Positions 1 through 12,500 of a DNA stretch of 64,000 bases are shown piece after piece; positions within the stretch are counted from its first letter, which is position 1; every line of letters begins with the position of its first letter. Origin of the DNA: Trogon surrucura. Lineage: Eukaryota; Chordata; Aves; Trogoniformes; Trogonidae. The notes under the pieces were generated by a model. That model searched no databases. It was not told where the DNA came from and saw nothing but the letters and a program-made list of their open reading frames with translations. The position numbers and the translations under genes are program-made. The stretch is taken from positions 22,340,501-22,404,500 of the forward strand of contig CM036621.1 in NCBI GenBank assembly GCA_020746105.1, in the 5' to 3' direction.

Positions 1-3000
1 CAGGGCTACAGCAGAGTCCTGCAAGCAAGGAGATGAAACACTCCTAAGTCAGCAACTATACACTGTTAGCCAAACAGGATGAAAAAACTGACAAAATCAG
101 ATCCTATCGTTTTAGGTTGTAAAAAACCCCAAAGACAAACCTGTATTATTCTTCAGGAAGAGAAGGGAGTAAAGAAAAAAAAGGTGTTGCAGGTTCAAAA
201 AAGCCCATGTGTTACCTACAGAGATGTCTCCGTGTGCCAGAGGTGGTTGAGGAATCAGTGAGTGTGGGGCACAGCTCCAAAGTATAAAACACAGAGGCTC
301 CCCCAAAACACTGAGCCAGCCTTGCTGCTGCTGGAGGCAAAATAAGGGCCCTAAAAGTGACAAAGTATGCACAACCCATATCAACACCTACCTGCTCAGT
401 CACACCATGTGCTTTGTTAAAACTAAGTGAATAAACTTAAGCAGGTGTTCAAGTGTCTATGTCTACAAATAGGTGATATAGTCAGTCTTGAAGTACAGCT
501 GACCACTGTGTCCACCTCATACAGAGTTTGAGGGTGGATCTGAAAAACAACACAGGTTTGTAAGAGTACCAGAAAAGAGTTCTACCTCAAGCACCTAGAA
601 AAGCCCTGAGGCAGATTTTAACTCTTAGGAATGAAAGTGTTTGTGCTATTCAGTAGTGCTTTCCCTGCTTGTAGGGAAGTGAAGTGTCATTGGTGTTTCT
701 ATCCATTGCAGATCGTTTATGTGTCTTCTTTCAGCCATTTCTGGTGGGTATAAAGGACTACAGAAGCAAAGAGAAAGATAAGCAGAACAAACTAACAGGC
801 AGACAAGACAGACAGAAAAACTGGTATCCCTTCAGAGAAGGGTACACTCCAGCAATGATGCTCCCACATATCAATGGAGGACCACAAGCAGGGAGGACTC
901 CCCAGCCCAGTCCAAAGTAAAAAGGAAAACCTCCACACACACCAAGTCTCATCTCTGGTGAAAACAAGGGGAAAGCTGGCCAAAGAGCTCTCACAAAGGA
1001 CACTGAAAAGTCTGCAGTGCAGAGCAGCCTGACCTAAAGGCTGTCAAAGTCAATGGCAAGACTCTCCAGGCCCTGGATCAGCAGCTGGAGGTTGTGTCTG
1101 CAGAGAAAAATGCATCTCCCACACCGAGCAAGAACCAACGCCTGCTGCAGGCTGTGCAGCTCCGGCTTGGACACTGTGGGGGGATAAAAGTTTACCTTGG
1201 AGCTGGTGCTAAGTAACGACCATTCTATGTAAGTGTAGCTGGTCTGTGTTGGGGAACATGGGGTCTGAGCATCTTCCCTCATATGCTCTCCTCTCTACCA
1301 GCACAAAGTGCGTGTGGCTGGTCCCCACCCTGCCTGAGTGGTTTTGTACAAGTGGAAAGGGTCAGACAGTCCCATACATGCACCCCTCATGCCGCCACGC
1401 AATACAGGGACCCTGGTCCAGCCACTCCTGCCTTCCCCACCCTATAGCTGCAATCCAGGGGCCAAAGCTGCTGCACTGCTTACACACTCTCTAGCACCAG
1501 TGCTCACTGTCACACTGTGCTAACAGGACCTTGGAGTTAAACAGGACAAACTAGAAATAAGTTAATTTGATTGAACATGTTACTGCTTAATATCATGTTT
1601 TACTGAAATACTGAAACAAATTATCTGTAAGTTGTACTTGAAATACCTCTCACATGCTTTGGGTCTTTTTTCTTTTTAGTTTGGACTATGAAACTAAACA
1701 GAAAGGAGTAACTTCAGAATAGCTAAAAGAGCCAACGCACTTTACATTATTACTTAACTGAACACACAAGAACACAGTCCTTACACCAGCCCTGTATAAG
1801 AGAAGCCTTAAATCTGCAAAAACCCCATGGTCAGAATTTCATAACTGGGAAGGCTCTCTATAAATTCAAACTCATACTGCAAAGACCATGGACGGACAGT
1901 AATGGAAATGAAAAACAAATGTAATGTGTCATTTCCGTGTCTACTAAGTGCTCTTCCCATTTGATTAAAATCAATGAAAAGATGACAGATTTTTAAAAAG
2001 GCCTCCAGGGTGTTACCCACAGTTCTGCTGAAGCCATCAGCCCCTGCACGGGTCATGCAGCTAATGAGAAGTCATTTGCACACATAAATACTGCTCCTGC
2101 TCCATAAACATTTGTAGACCCAGAGCTGGAAAGGAGGTCAAGACTACTGACAACGTCACTCACAGTCTTAACTTGACACTGACAACGCTCTGATTGTCAA
2201 CGCATATAAAATACAAATTTTGACTTGACTACAATGTCAAAGAAAGGCTGCAGGGTCCTATTACAACCAGGTGCAACTGCCAAAATAGAACTGTGTACTA
2301 GTCGGCACCTAGAAGAAACCTCTTTCCCTAAATGTGGCTCTTTGCTCTTGCTCTTCTGAATCATATACATCCAGTGCAAGGACCAGTAGGACTGAGCAGA
2401 TCAGAGGTCAGGAGAAAGGCCAACATAGAAAATTTCTACAGATTTTTAACATGAAAAGGAATATACATCCTGCTGAACTCAGATATTGAAACTGAAAGGA
2501 AAGCAGAGGTTGGTCATTCAATAAAAAGTTGTGCAAGCTCATGATAGGAGGGAAATGAGGTGAATAATGGTAACAGGAAAATTTCAGGGTTAAAGCTATA
2601 TCTTGCTGTCACAAACTGGTCAAGAAAATAAGTAACACTGGCAACTCCTTCTGACACTCATCCTGCAGGACCAGCCTGCCTGGTTCACCGATCAAGCCAA
2701 AGATTGCTTCCCCAATACCCATCACTACACACAGTCCAGTTTTTGCTAATTGTGAGTTTCCTGTTTCAAATACTGCCATCTTGTGGAAGCTGCCTGGAAG
2801 GACTGACGAGACACCAACAGCTGCGAGTGCTTCTCATTCCCAGACCCCGGACATCCCAGCCACCCACTGCTGAGGCTGAGCTGGTTATGCTGCAGAGACC
2901 CTGCTGCATCTCTCTTTAAAGACATTTGTAGCTCTCAGCAATGAGAACCTCTGACTGCTACCTGAGGAAGCTGGAACAGGTCCCTGACATTGCGGATATC

Positions 3001-3475
3001 AAGTTGCATATGCTTTATACAAGCTCCTAGATGCTCAAACCCTGGATCCTGACCTCAGGCAGTTAAACAAAACCTGAATTGAAGCACCTCATGCTACATC
3101 ATTCCTGCTAGCAAGGCCACGATACTGCCTTACAATGCAATTGAGCTGTAGGAACTCATGGTCAGCACTACAAAAGCCCTGGGTTAATCCTCTGGAGGAA
3201 CAGAAAATCAGATCCCCAGCTGGTACAAACTGGCAGAAACCCAGACTTGAGCTATGTGGATTTACACCAGCTGAAGATTTTGCCCATACCTTCCCTTCTG
3301 CACAGCCCTGAAGTAATTTTAAATGATTTCTTTATTTTAAATAAAAATTCTGAACAAAATGACAAGAGAAATATCTCACCTGTTCAATTAATGGATGGCT
3401 AAACAAGCATATGGCAAAACAATGGCATGGCGTGGAAACAACTCTAATGGAAGAGTAATCAGCAAAGATGATTAC
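1..3475. other. Intron of SORBS1 leading to the missing SH3-3 exon(s)
   Basis: I looked on the minus strand for the SH3-3 signature (a DGWFVGTS-like Trp motif and the GTFPGNYV end) and saw none, so this is read as intron. One oddity is an ATG-less open stretch on the + strand at about 1006-1216. The rest is AT-rich unique-looking DNA without tandem repeats that stand out. Confidence 0.6.
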
Positions 3476-3592
3476 CTGTGACTTATTGACTCTGCGTGTA
3501 AGTCTGGGAGGTGGCTGTGTGGTGACAGTAGAGGAAGAGAGGGCAGAGGAAGAGAGAGGAGCAGATGAAGAGAATGCTTTTGAGTCTGCAGT
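3476..3592 (-). CDS. SORBS1: SORBS1 exon 31 of model (117 nt), leading to SH3-3
   Basis: Acceptor cttttcttcaaaag and donor AGTCACAG|gtaatc bound 117 nt, phase 0 to phase 0. It encodes [20 protein letters not shown], then [19 protein letters not shown]. The end [14 protein letters not shown] parallels human QPQAQQRRVTPDRSQ, which lies immediately before SH3-3. The serine run comes from a degenerate TCTTCCTCT repeat. It may be alternatively used. No SH3-3 exon is recognisable further left. Confidence 0.78.
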
Positions 3593-6500
3593 CTTTTGAA
3601 GAAAAGAAAAGTTGGTCAGCTTGGCACACACTCTCTTATCACAATCACTGTTAGTGATAAGAGCATCTACTATGCATTAAATTCGAAGCACACACAGCAA
3701 ACATAACTCCATGCAAGAGCAAGTGCAGTTTTCAGCTGGTTTGTCTGAGCGGACCACCTCATTCTATTTTAAACATGCAGGTTATGATTGTAAAAAATAT
3801 TACTAAAATATATATCCAGATGGTAACCAGAAGTCTTTATGCAGCTTTCAATACACTTCTGTTATGATTCAAGCAGAAATAAAACAACTTGTGATAAGAT
3901 TTCCCAGTGTGACATGTGTCACCTTAGAAACTTTAGTTCCTCATTATTTAATGCTGGCTAGATGAGGTATGGGATGCCGGCTGTCACAGCGCATCCAAGA
4001 CACTATTTATGATGTTATGATGTGGAGCTCTCCAAACTTGCACTCTTAGATAAGGTTGCACGGGGGTGCTGTAATGTATTTGGGCCGCCTGTAGCCCACA
4101 ACGGACCCCAAGTCAACTGAGAGCTGCCAAGTAAGACAGTTCTCCTATACCAAGACCAGGGCAGAAGATACGTTGTAGAAGATACTGCAGGGTTTCCGTA
4201 TGTTCTTTCTCATTGTAACATACAGCTACATCCAACTAAAAACTCTTGGGAGAAAGTATCACTAGGTCTAGTTCTCCTTTGCGGCTAGACTCTTTCACAT
4301 AATTTTGGAAATACAGAGGTATTAAATCCCAGTCAATGCATAGGTAACAATCCAGCCTCATCGACTTAGTCATGTGCATCCCAGACCAGTTCACTAGACC
4401 ACAGGCTCCAGGATCAAGAGCAGACAGCTTATGTGATTCTAGGAGCCCTTGTTTTAGGAGGAACAAATAAATCCTATAACCAAGGACGATCCATCACACA
4501 CTGGAAAATCTCCGAATAGCAAGGAATTGCCTGTATTCTACACAGTGAGGTATGTGGGCATGAGGTCTGTGTGACACTTTCACCTGACACATCTGGTCAT
4601 AGCCAGTATCTGAGACAATTACGTCATGACTGACGTGGCCAATTGAGTCAGTCCTGTGCTATTATCCATTCTAAAGTGATTTTCACTACACTGCTCCTAG
4701 GCCCTCTTCTAAAACTCTTTGATGTGCTATCCAGTGAATGCCACTGGTGAGCCCTGGGAGGTCTTAGGATTGTCAAAATCATATGTGGCAGTCACAGGCT
4801 CTGCCTGGCCAGCAGAGCAGCACAAATCTCAACACACCAGTTAAAATTAGCAATTCAGAGGAGCACACACACATGCAGAAGTACCTTCTTTTCTCCACTT
4901 TGGTACTTTCCCAGATCACCTTTCCTCACGCCTCTTTTCTCTGTTTTACCTCCCTGCACAATAGCCATTAGCTCCTGACACAACTGGTTGTCCTCAGAGA
5001 AACCCACAGGTCTCTTTTCTGGGCTCACACGCATGTCTAGTTGGGACGGTTTCAGGCAGCGCTCGACAGAGACCTTTGGAACAGCATGAGCACCCTGCTC
5101 AGGGTTGCTGCTGCCCTCTCTGGTCTTTTGGAGCCGGGCTTGGCTGCCGGTGGTGTCATGCTGCTCTGTGACGACACTTTCAGGGCTTTCCACTGCCCGG
5201 TGAGGGGAGTGGGAGTAGCTCACGCTGGGAGAAGGGGAGCGAACAAACTTTTCTTCGCTTTGTGGAGCCGCCTGATAGGAACTGCGAGCAGAGGACTGAG
5301 GTCTGGATGAGTAAGAGGGTAATGGGGATTTAATGGACCGGGGAGTCGAGGAGCCAGAGAGATGAGAATGGTGGAGGTTGACCGTGGGGGAAGGGCTGGC
5401 TGCAGCAGAAGGCGAGAGATAGTCAGTGTGAGAGAGGAAGGCTTCAGGTGGAGGAGGCAATGGAGGAGTTATGGCAGGAGTGGTGCTAGGAGACACTCCC
5501 ACGGTCAGAGCAATCCACTCGGATGTGACCGCCTGCACCTCTGGAGATAAGGCGCGGCGCGCGAAAGGCAAAGGTGGAGGAGTTGGTGTATGGAGCAGTT
5601 CAGAGCTGGGAGACTTGAAGGAGACAAAAGCAGGAGAGAAAAAGAAAAAAAAATGAACAGAAAAGTAATAAAGGAAAATACAAAACGACTGAGTAAAAGT
5701 ATAAGGAGAGAGAGCAAGTGTGGAGAGGAGCAGATCTGTGACCAAGTGTCGCCTGTAGGTTTTCCACGGACAGGTGCACCGTGTTGGAGAATGTACTCTC
5801 CACAGCTACTCCATCCACAGAGTCCAGTCTGTATCTGTGCTGCTAATACGCTTCTCCAGCCTTCCCCAGGATCCCAGACACAAAACGCCTTGTGGATGAC
5901 CTTAGACTTCATACCATATATGCTAAGTCCCTGCAGCTAACTAGCCTGGCAGTAATAGCTGGGACTCCAGCAACTCACGCTGTCAACCCAGTCAGAATTC
6001 ACTGCTGCAATGAATTTTGACTTTATCCAACTCTAGCATGAGCAATGCCTGTTCCTCAGAAAACTTGCATTGCTGAAGTTGTGAAGGAGAAAGGGATCAA
6101 AAAAGCCAGCTGTGGCTTTACGGTCTTTAGGTGATTAAAGCAGGTCCTATGTTTATAAAGGCAGAACACACAACTGAGTTCTGCCCTTAGCTATTACCAC
6201 CAGTGACGCCAGTGAGATCTGAATGATTCTCAGAATGTTTCTCAGTCCTCCGCCAAGTTAGGCAAAAAAGTAAGGGAGAGGACCGATTTACTAGGGATGG
6301 AATCAAAAGAATATAGAAGAAACCAAAAAAGGGGGGATATGATCCCTTCCATCAAAGGGAGAAGCTTGCAGAAAGTTGGTGGCAGACAGGCCACAGCTAT
6401 GAAGAGACTGCCAACCTCAAGCAGAAAAGCTCAGCTGAGGTCCACTTTGACAGGGAATCTCAAACAAGCAACATGTCTTTCCTCTTTACACAGTGGCTAA

Positions 6501-9500
6501 GAATAGGAACACTCCTTTTAGGGCAGATCCAGACACCAGGCACAAGCCATGGCAGGCTTTCCCATCCATTCTGTACAGTATATCCCTTCCTCCCAACCCC
6601 AATTCTCCACTTTTGTTCCTTGCAATCTTGACCTCAGAATGAACTTGCTTTGGTCCCGTGGGTGAGGGGGGGATGCAGCAGAACCCCATGGCCATGACCC
6701 AGGCACATGTGCTGACCTTGACGCATGAGAACTTGCAGGATGAGAGCAAAATAAAGGAATTTAGAGACTCACTGCCTCCCTGATATGTTTTCCATAGCAA
6801 ACATTCTGGGGTTTCCATACAACTACCTGCTGTCATTTTGATTTCTGGTTTGAACTGCAGTAGGACTTACAGTGAATCTAATACTCATGGAAGATCCCAG
6901 ACTGGCCTGCTCTGAAACCCTGAGTTCATTTAGCACCACTTTCAAATGATACAGGCTGTTTTCCTGACCCCGTCTCCCAAAAACCTTGGTTGTGAGCTGC
7001 AGCATTTAGGACTAAGTATACAGCCTCATTCAAGCTGACTGTGATCAACATAACGACTCCTACAGACTATAACAGTCTGTGATGCCCTTTGAATAGCCAT
7101 AATAAAAAAGTCACTAATCACAGTGGGGTCTGTAAAGTGTAAACATGGACTCAGGAGGAGCTGGATCACCAAATCATTCCATCTCTGGCAGTGAAATTTA
7201 TTCAGATGGCTGTGAACTGTGGCCCTTTCAACCTGGCTTGAATTCAAGCTACAGATCAGAGATGAAAAGCTGAGTCTCCAAATCCCCAAATGACCCATTC
7301 ATTAACCTTTCTGGTAAATGAAACATCACCTTTTCCTGCAGTTGCAGCATGCTGCAGGGAGCGCATGGCTTTTACTGTGCAAAACACTAGTCTTAGCTAC
7401 AGCTTTTTTCAGCTATTGCTTCTTGCACAGCAATGGCAACATCCCTCTGTTCTGTAAGTTGCCGTAACCAGCTGCATCAGGTCCAAATACCTGTGGTGAA
7501 GCCGTCATGCTGCGGTTAGGGGAGAGGGACATTGGTGGGTCAGGATAGTCAATGGCATTCTTGACCACTGGCCGCTTGAGCACCTCCACGTAAGTGACAG
7601 GGAAGATGCCTTGGCGACTGGTGCCAGAGATTTTTCCCTCATACCAATTCTCATCCACTCGTCGAATCAACGTGATCCTTTCACCCTATGGGAAAGAACA
7701 GTAATATAGTCCTGAGTTTAAGATATTTCATCATTCCAAAGCAGATTACATTTTTAATCTTGCTGCAGCTGACTTAAAACAATCCGTGGCTCTCAGCCTC
7801 CCCTACTTCCCAGTTATGTGTCCTAACTCTAACCTCTGTGTGAGAAGGATATTTTTCAGTTCAGAGAGGAGAAAATGCAGATGATCTGGTGCTGACTTGG
7901 GCTCTCTGCAGATTCAGTTATGCTCACATATTCAAGACCCTGCTTGCTAAATCCAGTTTAAAGAAATGGAAACTAGGCTAACCATGAGACTCTCAAGGGT
8001 ATGAGGTGTACCGGGAGTATGCACATATCTGCAGTTTAAACTAGGTCTCTCTACGCTTTCTTCTGTTTTGCTGACAAATGAAGTGACTTCCAGATCCTTA
8101 ACATAAACTGCAAGCCCCACCTTACTGTATAATTAAAAGAGAAGACAGACAAGATCTAATCTGAGCATCAAAACAGAAAGCTGTCTGAGATGAAAAAACA
8201 CTGTTACTTAATCTAAATATGGCTGACTTTGCTCTGAATGGCCATTACAAAACCCATTTCTACCCCTCACTCTGCAGTCAGGTCTAGTCAGTCACTTCAA
8301 TACCACAGAACCTCACTTGCCTGTGCTCAGTGATTTGGCATGCACTAGGAAGCAAGGTGATCTCAATTTCCTTCTTTTTTATATTGCCATTCTCATGTAC
8401 TGTGTGCATCTCCACAGGAAAGTCTCAGACTGGGGACATGTCACCAAATGTCTCATTTGCCTTTCAGAGCCAGGCTTGCAGCACTTGTGCTCAAGGCATC
8501 TTCTCAGCTAGCCCTAAGGAAGCAACTGGCGCTTCTTGATTCCGACTACATGCAACACTCCCACTGCAATGCACGACATAATGGCTGCAGAGTAAAAACA
8601 CTGGTGATGAGAAGGAATCCTTGAATATGGACTTCATCTTTTATTGGAGCTTTCCTGTGGAAATTGCAAGTTACTAGTGTTAAAGAACTTCAGTATTTAT
8701 GTGAATTCAGTTCATCAGCACAACAAAAGTCCCACCTTTCTGAAGGACATTTCCACTTGGGTATCCCCATTGAAGTTGAATTTAGCAACAGCATCTCCAT
8801 ATTCCAACACTTGCAATGGGGACAGCTTTTTGGGCTGAGCTTTCTCAGCTGGTGGGAGGAGCTGGAATAAACAAACAGAATGAGTCACACACAAAAAGGC
8901 AATAAACTGGTCGCTAGCACAAAGGGAGTGGGCAAAGAGAACACCTGCAAGGAAAGCAGCTACCTCTATGTAAGATCGTGGGAAGATACCAACTCTGCCA
9001 TGGTGTTCACCTTCATACCAGTTCTGGTCAATTTGCTTGTAAATGTAAACAATATCTCCTTTCTGCAGAGGAAGTTCCCTGTTAACAACACAAGCACTTC
9101 ATCAGAACTTCACTGGAGAACAAAAACATCTTCTTCTGTCCAGCAACCCCTGGGTATCAAGGTCTGCATCAGCCCTGTTGATACAAATCATGCTCCACCC
9201 AAAGTAAAAGCTACACGCTGAGAATTACCCTGTTCATATCATGTGCAGGGACTCTCTTGCTCTTTGGGCATCCTGTCAAAAAAGCTGCGCTATGAGGGCC
9301 CTACTAACCATACATCCTCCAGAAGCAATGGGCCCAAGCTCAAGCAAAAGATGCCACTGGCTGCTTTCCATGTTGGATATGGTGAGCAGTGCTCGATTCC
9401 TATTTTGAAACAGTCCTGACATCTGTTAAAGTCCCTTGCTGACTTTGGGCCTGTGCTTAGCACAGTGACAAGGATGCTGCTGTTCTGCATATCTATGTTC

Positions 9501-12500
9501 TTTTGACCATCTGCATGGCAGATTTACACAGTGAGCTACTGACTAACACGGTTCTTCCAGCTCCTGAGTCAGAGTACAACCAGGAATGTCACAGAGGGGA
9601 TTCTCTTCTGTCTCCAGCAGGAGGGCAGTGACAGAACTGCTGCCAAAAGGTCTCACCCAGCCACCCTTACACCCGCTTACAAGGTGCGGGGAGGAACATT
9701 AGCTAGAGTGCTCTCCCATGGCTCCACCCACCCTCAGAGCAGAGCACTCCCTTGTTCCAGTAAAGAATGTGGGTTGTCCCTAAAAATCACATGGGATACA
9801 GACGCACTGAGAAAGAAGATAATTTCCTAAAGATCCTTTAGAGGCTATGGACTGTAAGATTCATACTGCTTTTCCTGGCCTTATTCTGGACACCTTTACT
9901 TTGAGCTGTGCAAAGACACTTCACGAATTCGGTTGCATGACACTTCATAAATGCTGCATCCTAGGGGAAAAAGCAAAAGAACACTCAAGGCAGTAATAAC
10001 AAGCTGTACTCACTTTAGCGTCTGTGCTTTAAAGTCAAACTTCGCTCTAGCAGGTCTCATCTAGAGATCAAGAAAATCAACACATTAAAATAATAATTAG
10101 GTTTTCAATCCTCTTCTGAGGAAAAGTGCCCCAAATCTTCTATAGCTGACATTAGTCGGGGGAAGAAATTGAATGCAGCTATTCAGCTACAAGCTTGTGT
10201 GCAACTGGTACTACAGCCCAAATATGCTGGATGGGTCTCTCCCACCAGGGCAAAAAGTGCCAACTTCTGGTACAGCAGTAATTACGAGTTCTACAGGAAA
10301 TAAATTTAACAGCAGTAAACTTTCAAATGTGACAAACCTAGCAGAATGAAAGCTGCTCCAGTAACTACAATTACTGGGGCTCTGGGACCAAATTTCCCTT
10401 GACATTTGAAAGGATAAGCAAAATTTACTTGCTGGGAAAAAAACAGTAGGATTTTATTTGATATGGCTCATATTTATTATTACCTGGCCGTGATGAATCA
10501 TGCAACATGACCTGTATACTCTGTATAAATCAGTAGGAAAGAGACAAAGGTGAGGAGGAAATATGAATAAACTAAGCACGTGTCTAAAAAAATGTCTTCA
10601 GTGGCTATAAAGCCAAAGAGGATGCTGACAGCAGGCCTAGGCTTTAAAGCTCGATACACTTGGCTGACTTTTCTAATGGCCACAAAATATTCAGACAATT
10701 TTAAAGTAATTTTGTTAACAGAGCATGAAATAAGAAGTAGTCCCATTCATGTGGCACCAGAGCACTTGAAATTCCATAAAGGACAGACAAGTGTGCTCTA
10801 TCCACACGGTGACCACCTCACCCACCATCATGGGGCAGCACCTTGAGGGAAAAAAAGCTGCTGTCAAGAGCCCCAGCAGCAATCCCTAAGGCAGGAAAAA
10901 GCATTTGGCCGGGACACCTGGACTAGCACCCAGATCACTGGAAAAGCACCTTGGGCTCATGGGAAAACAGTCTATCTCCTCCTTTGTCTCTTTCAGAAAG
11001 ATTGATCAGGTTGTACGCAGTGAAACATGCCGAGACGTTTTCCAATTGTTTCTAAAGGACATTAAGCATCTTTTAAGAGAAGAAGAAACCTATTTCTAGA
11101 AGGAAGTATGAGACAGTCACATGGCCAGGATCAACAAGACACGAAGTTTCTAAGCATAAGGCACAGACAAGAAGACAATGTAGCAATATGAGGCAAAAGA
11201 TGTAGAATGCCTTTGATTCACTAAAACTAGCTGATATTTAAAGGCATGCATCACAGGTGTGCACCAGCATTTCTCAGCAGCCATGCTTTAATATATGCAG
11301 CTTGGTCTAGAGATATCAATTAATTTACCAGGCACAAGAGTCAAAGCAGATCTATATGAAGCCAGAATGGGAAAGCGGAAGGTGGAAAAAAAACCAAACG
11401 ACATTCTCTGAAGAGCTAATGTCGGCCTAAAGCACAACACTGTGAGAGGCAAATATTGCTTTGGGTCAAGCAGCAGACTGAGGTAACTAAGACAGACCTC
11501 TGACCCAGATTTCCTCTTTGCTGTATCGTCTACATTTAGGAGGTCCCCAAATCGCTCATTAGTGATAAACTGATGGTGCGTTGGAATAACCCCTGTGTGC
11601 CTTCTAGCTGCAATATCAGCTTCTTCTTGCTCACGTTTAAGCCGTCTCTGGTCCTCTAAAAGTTTCTGCCATAAAATTGCATAAAATGGGCAGTAAATCA
11701 TCCAGTTAAAGGCATTCAAAAGCTGCCATAAATGTGACTTAAATAAAATTTCTGAGGTGCCAGCAAATAGCTGGGATTTTACAGTTCAACATAAAATAGT
11801 GTTTCTGCTAACTACACAATAACCTTTCATTTTGCAAGCACAGAAGGTACATCACCACTAGGAAACTCAGCTCCTACAGAGGATCTGATCCAAATCTGTT
11901 GGAAGTCAACAAGGAGTTTTTCGAAGTTTTGGCCAGGTCTTGGGAGCTTCTAAGACTGCTGATAATGCAGAGGGCCGATCCAAATTCCCTTCAACCAAAA
12001 AGGAGTTTCTCTCATTGACTTCCAAGAGACCTGAATCAGCCCCACGGGTAAGTTCCAAGGCACAAAACTCCCAGGAGCTTTGCAAGGAGCTTGGGAGGGT
12101 GCCTAACCACTTTTGGGTATCAGGTTCTTCCATACTTCTTTTGGGCTCATGTAATACACTTTGTAAAATAAAGCAAATAAACCCCAAAGAATTATTTTGG
12201 ACTTCTGAAGCCTCTGGAACACTAATGGAAACGTGCATTCTTGTGAATCTGGGCAGAAGGATTCTTCCACGTTTTGGGACTGACTGTAGGCTGAAGAGTT
12301 CAGCTCTGTGCTAACTCGTTTGAAGTCAGCAGGTCTTAGTGAATTCGGAGTTTTGCTCTTACACAAGTTTTCATGGTGAATTTTGAAAGTGGGGGGATTA
12401 CTAACTGTTTCATGGGAGAAGACAGCAAAAATGTATTTTTTACACAGAAATTAAGAGCAGGTTTTACCATATTTCAAAGTACACATAAACACCCTTTGAA

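Noticed and set aside
1..3475. SH3-3 exon or 3' UTR of SORBS1
   Set aside because: No Trp or GNYV-type SH3 ending, stop codon in context or polyadenylation layout could be found, so the gene end lies outside the window.
5041..5656. Several + strand frames opposite the 729-nt linker exon
   Set aside because: They are antisense shadows of the Ser/Pro-rich SORBS1 exon, giving Arg/Gly-rich nonsense.
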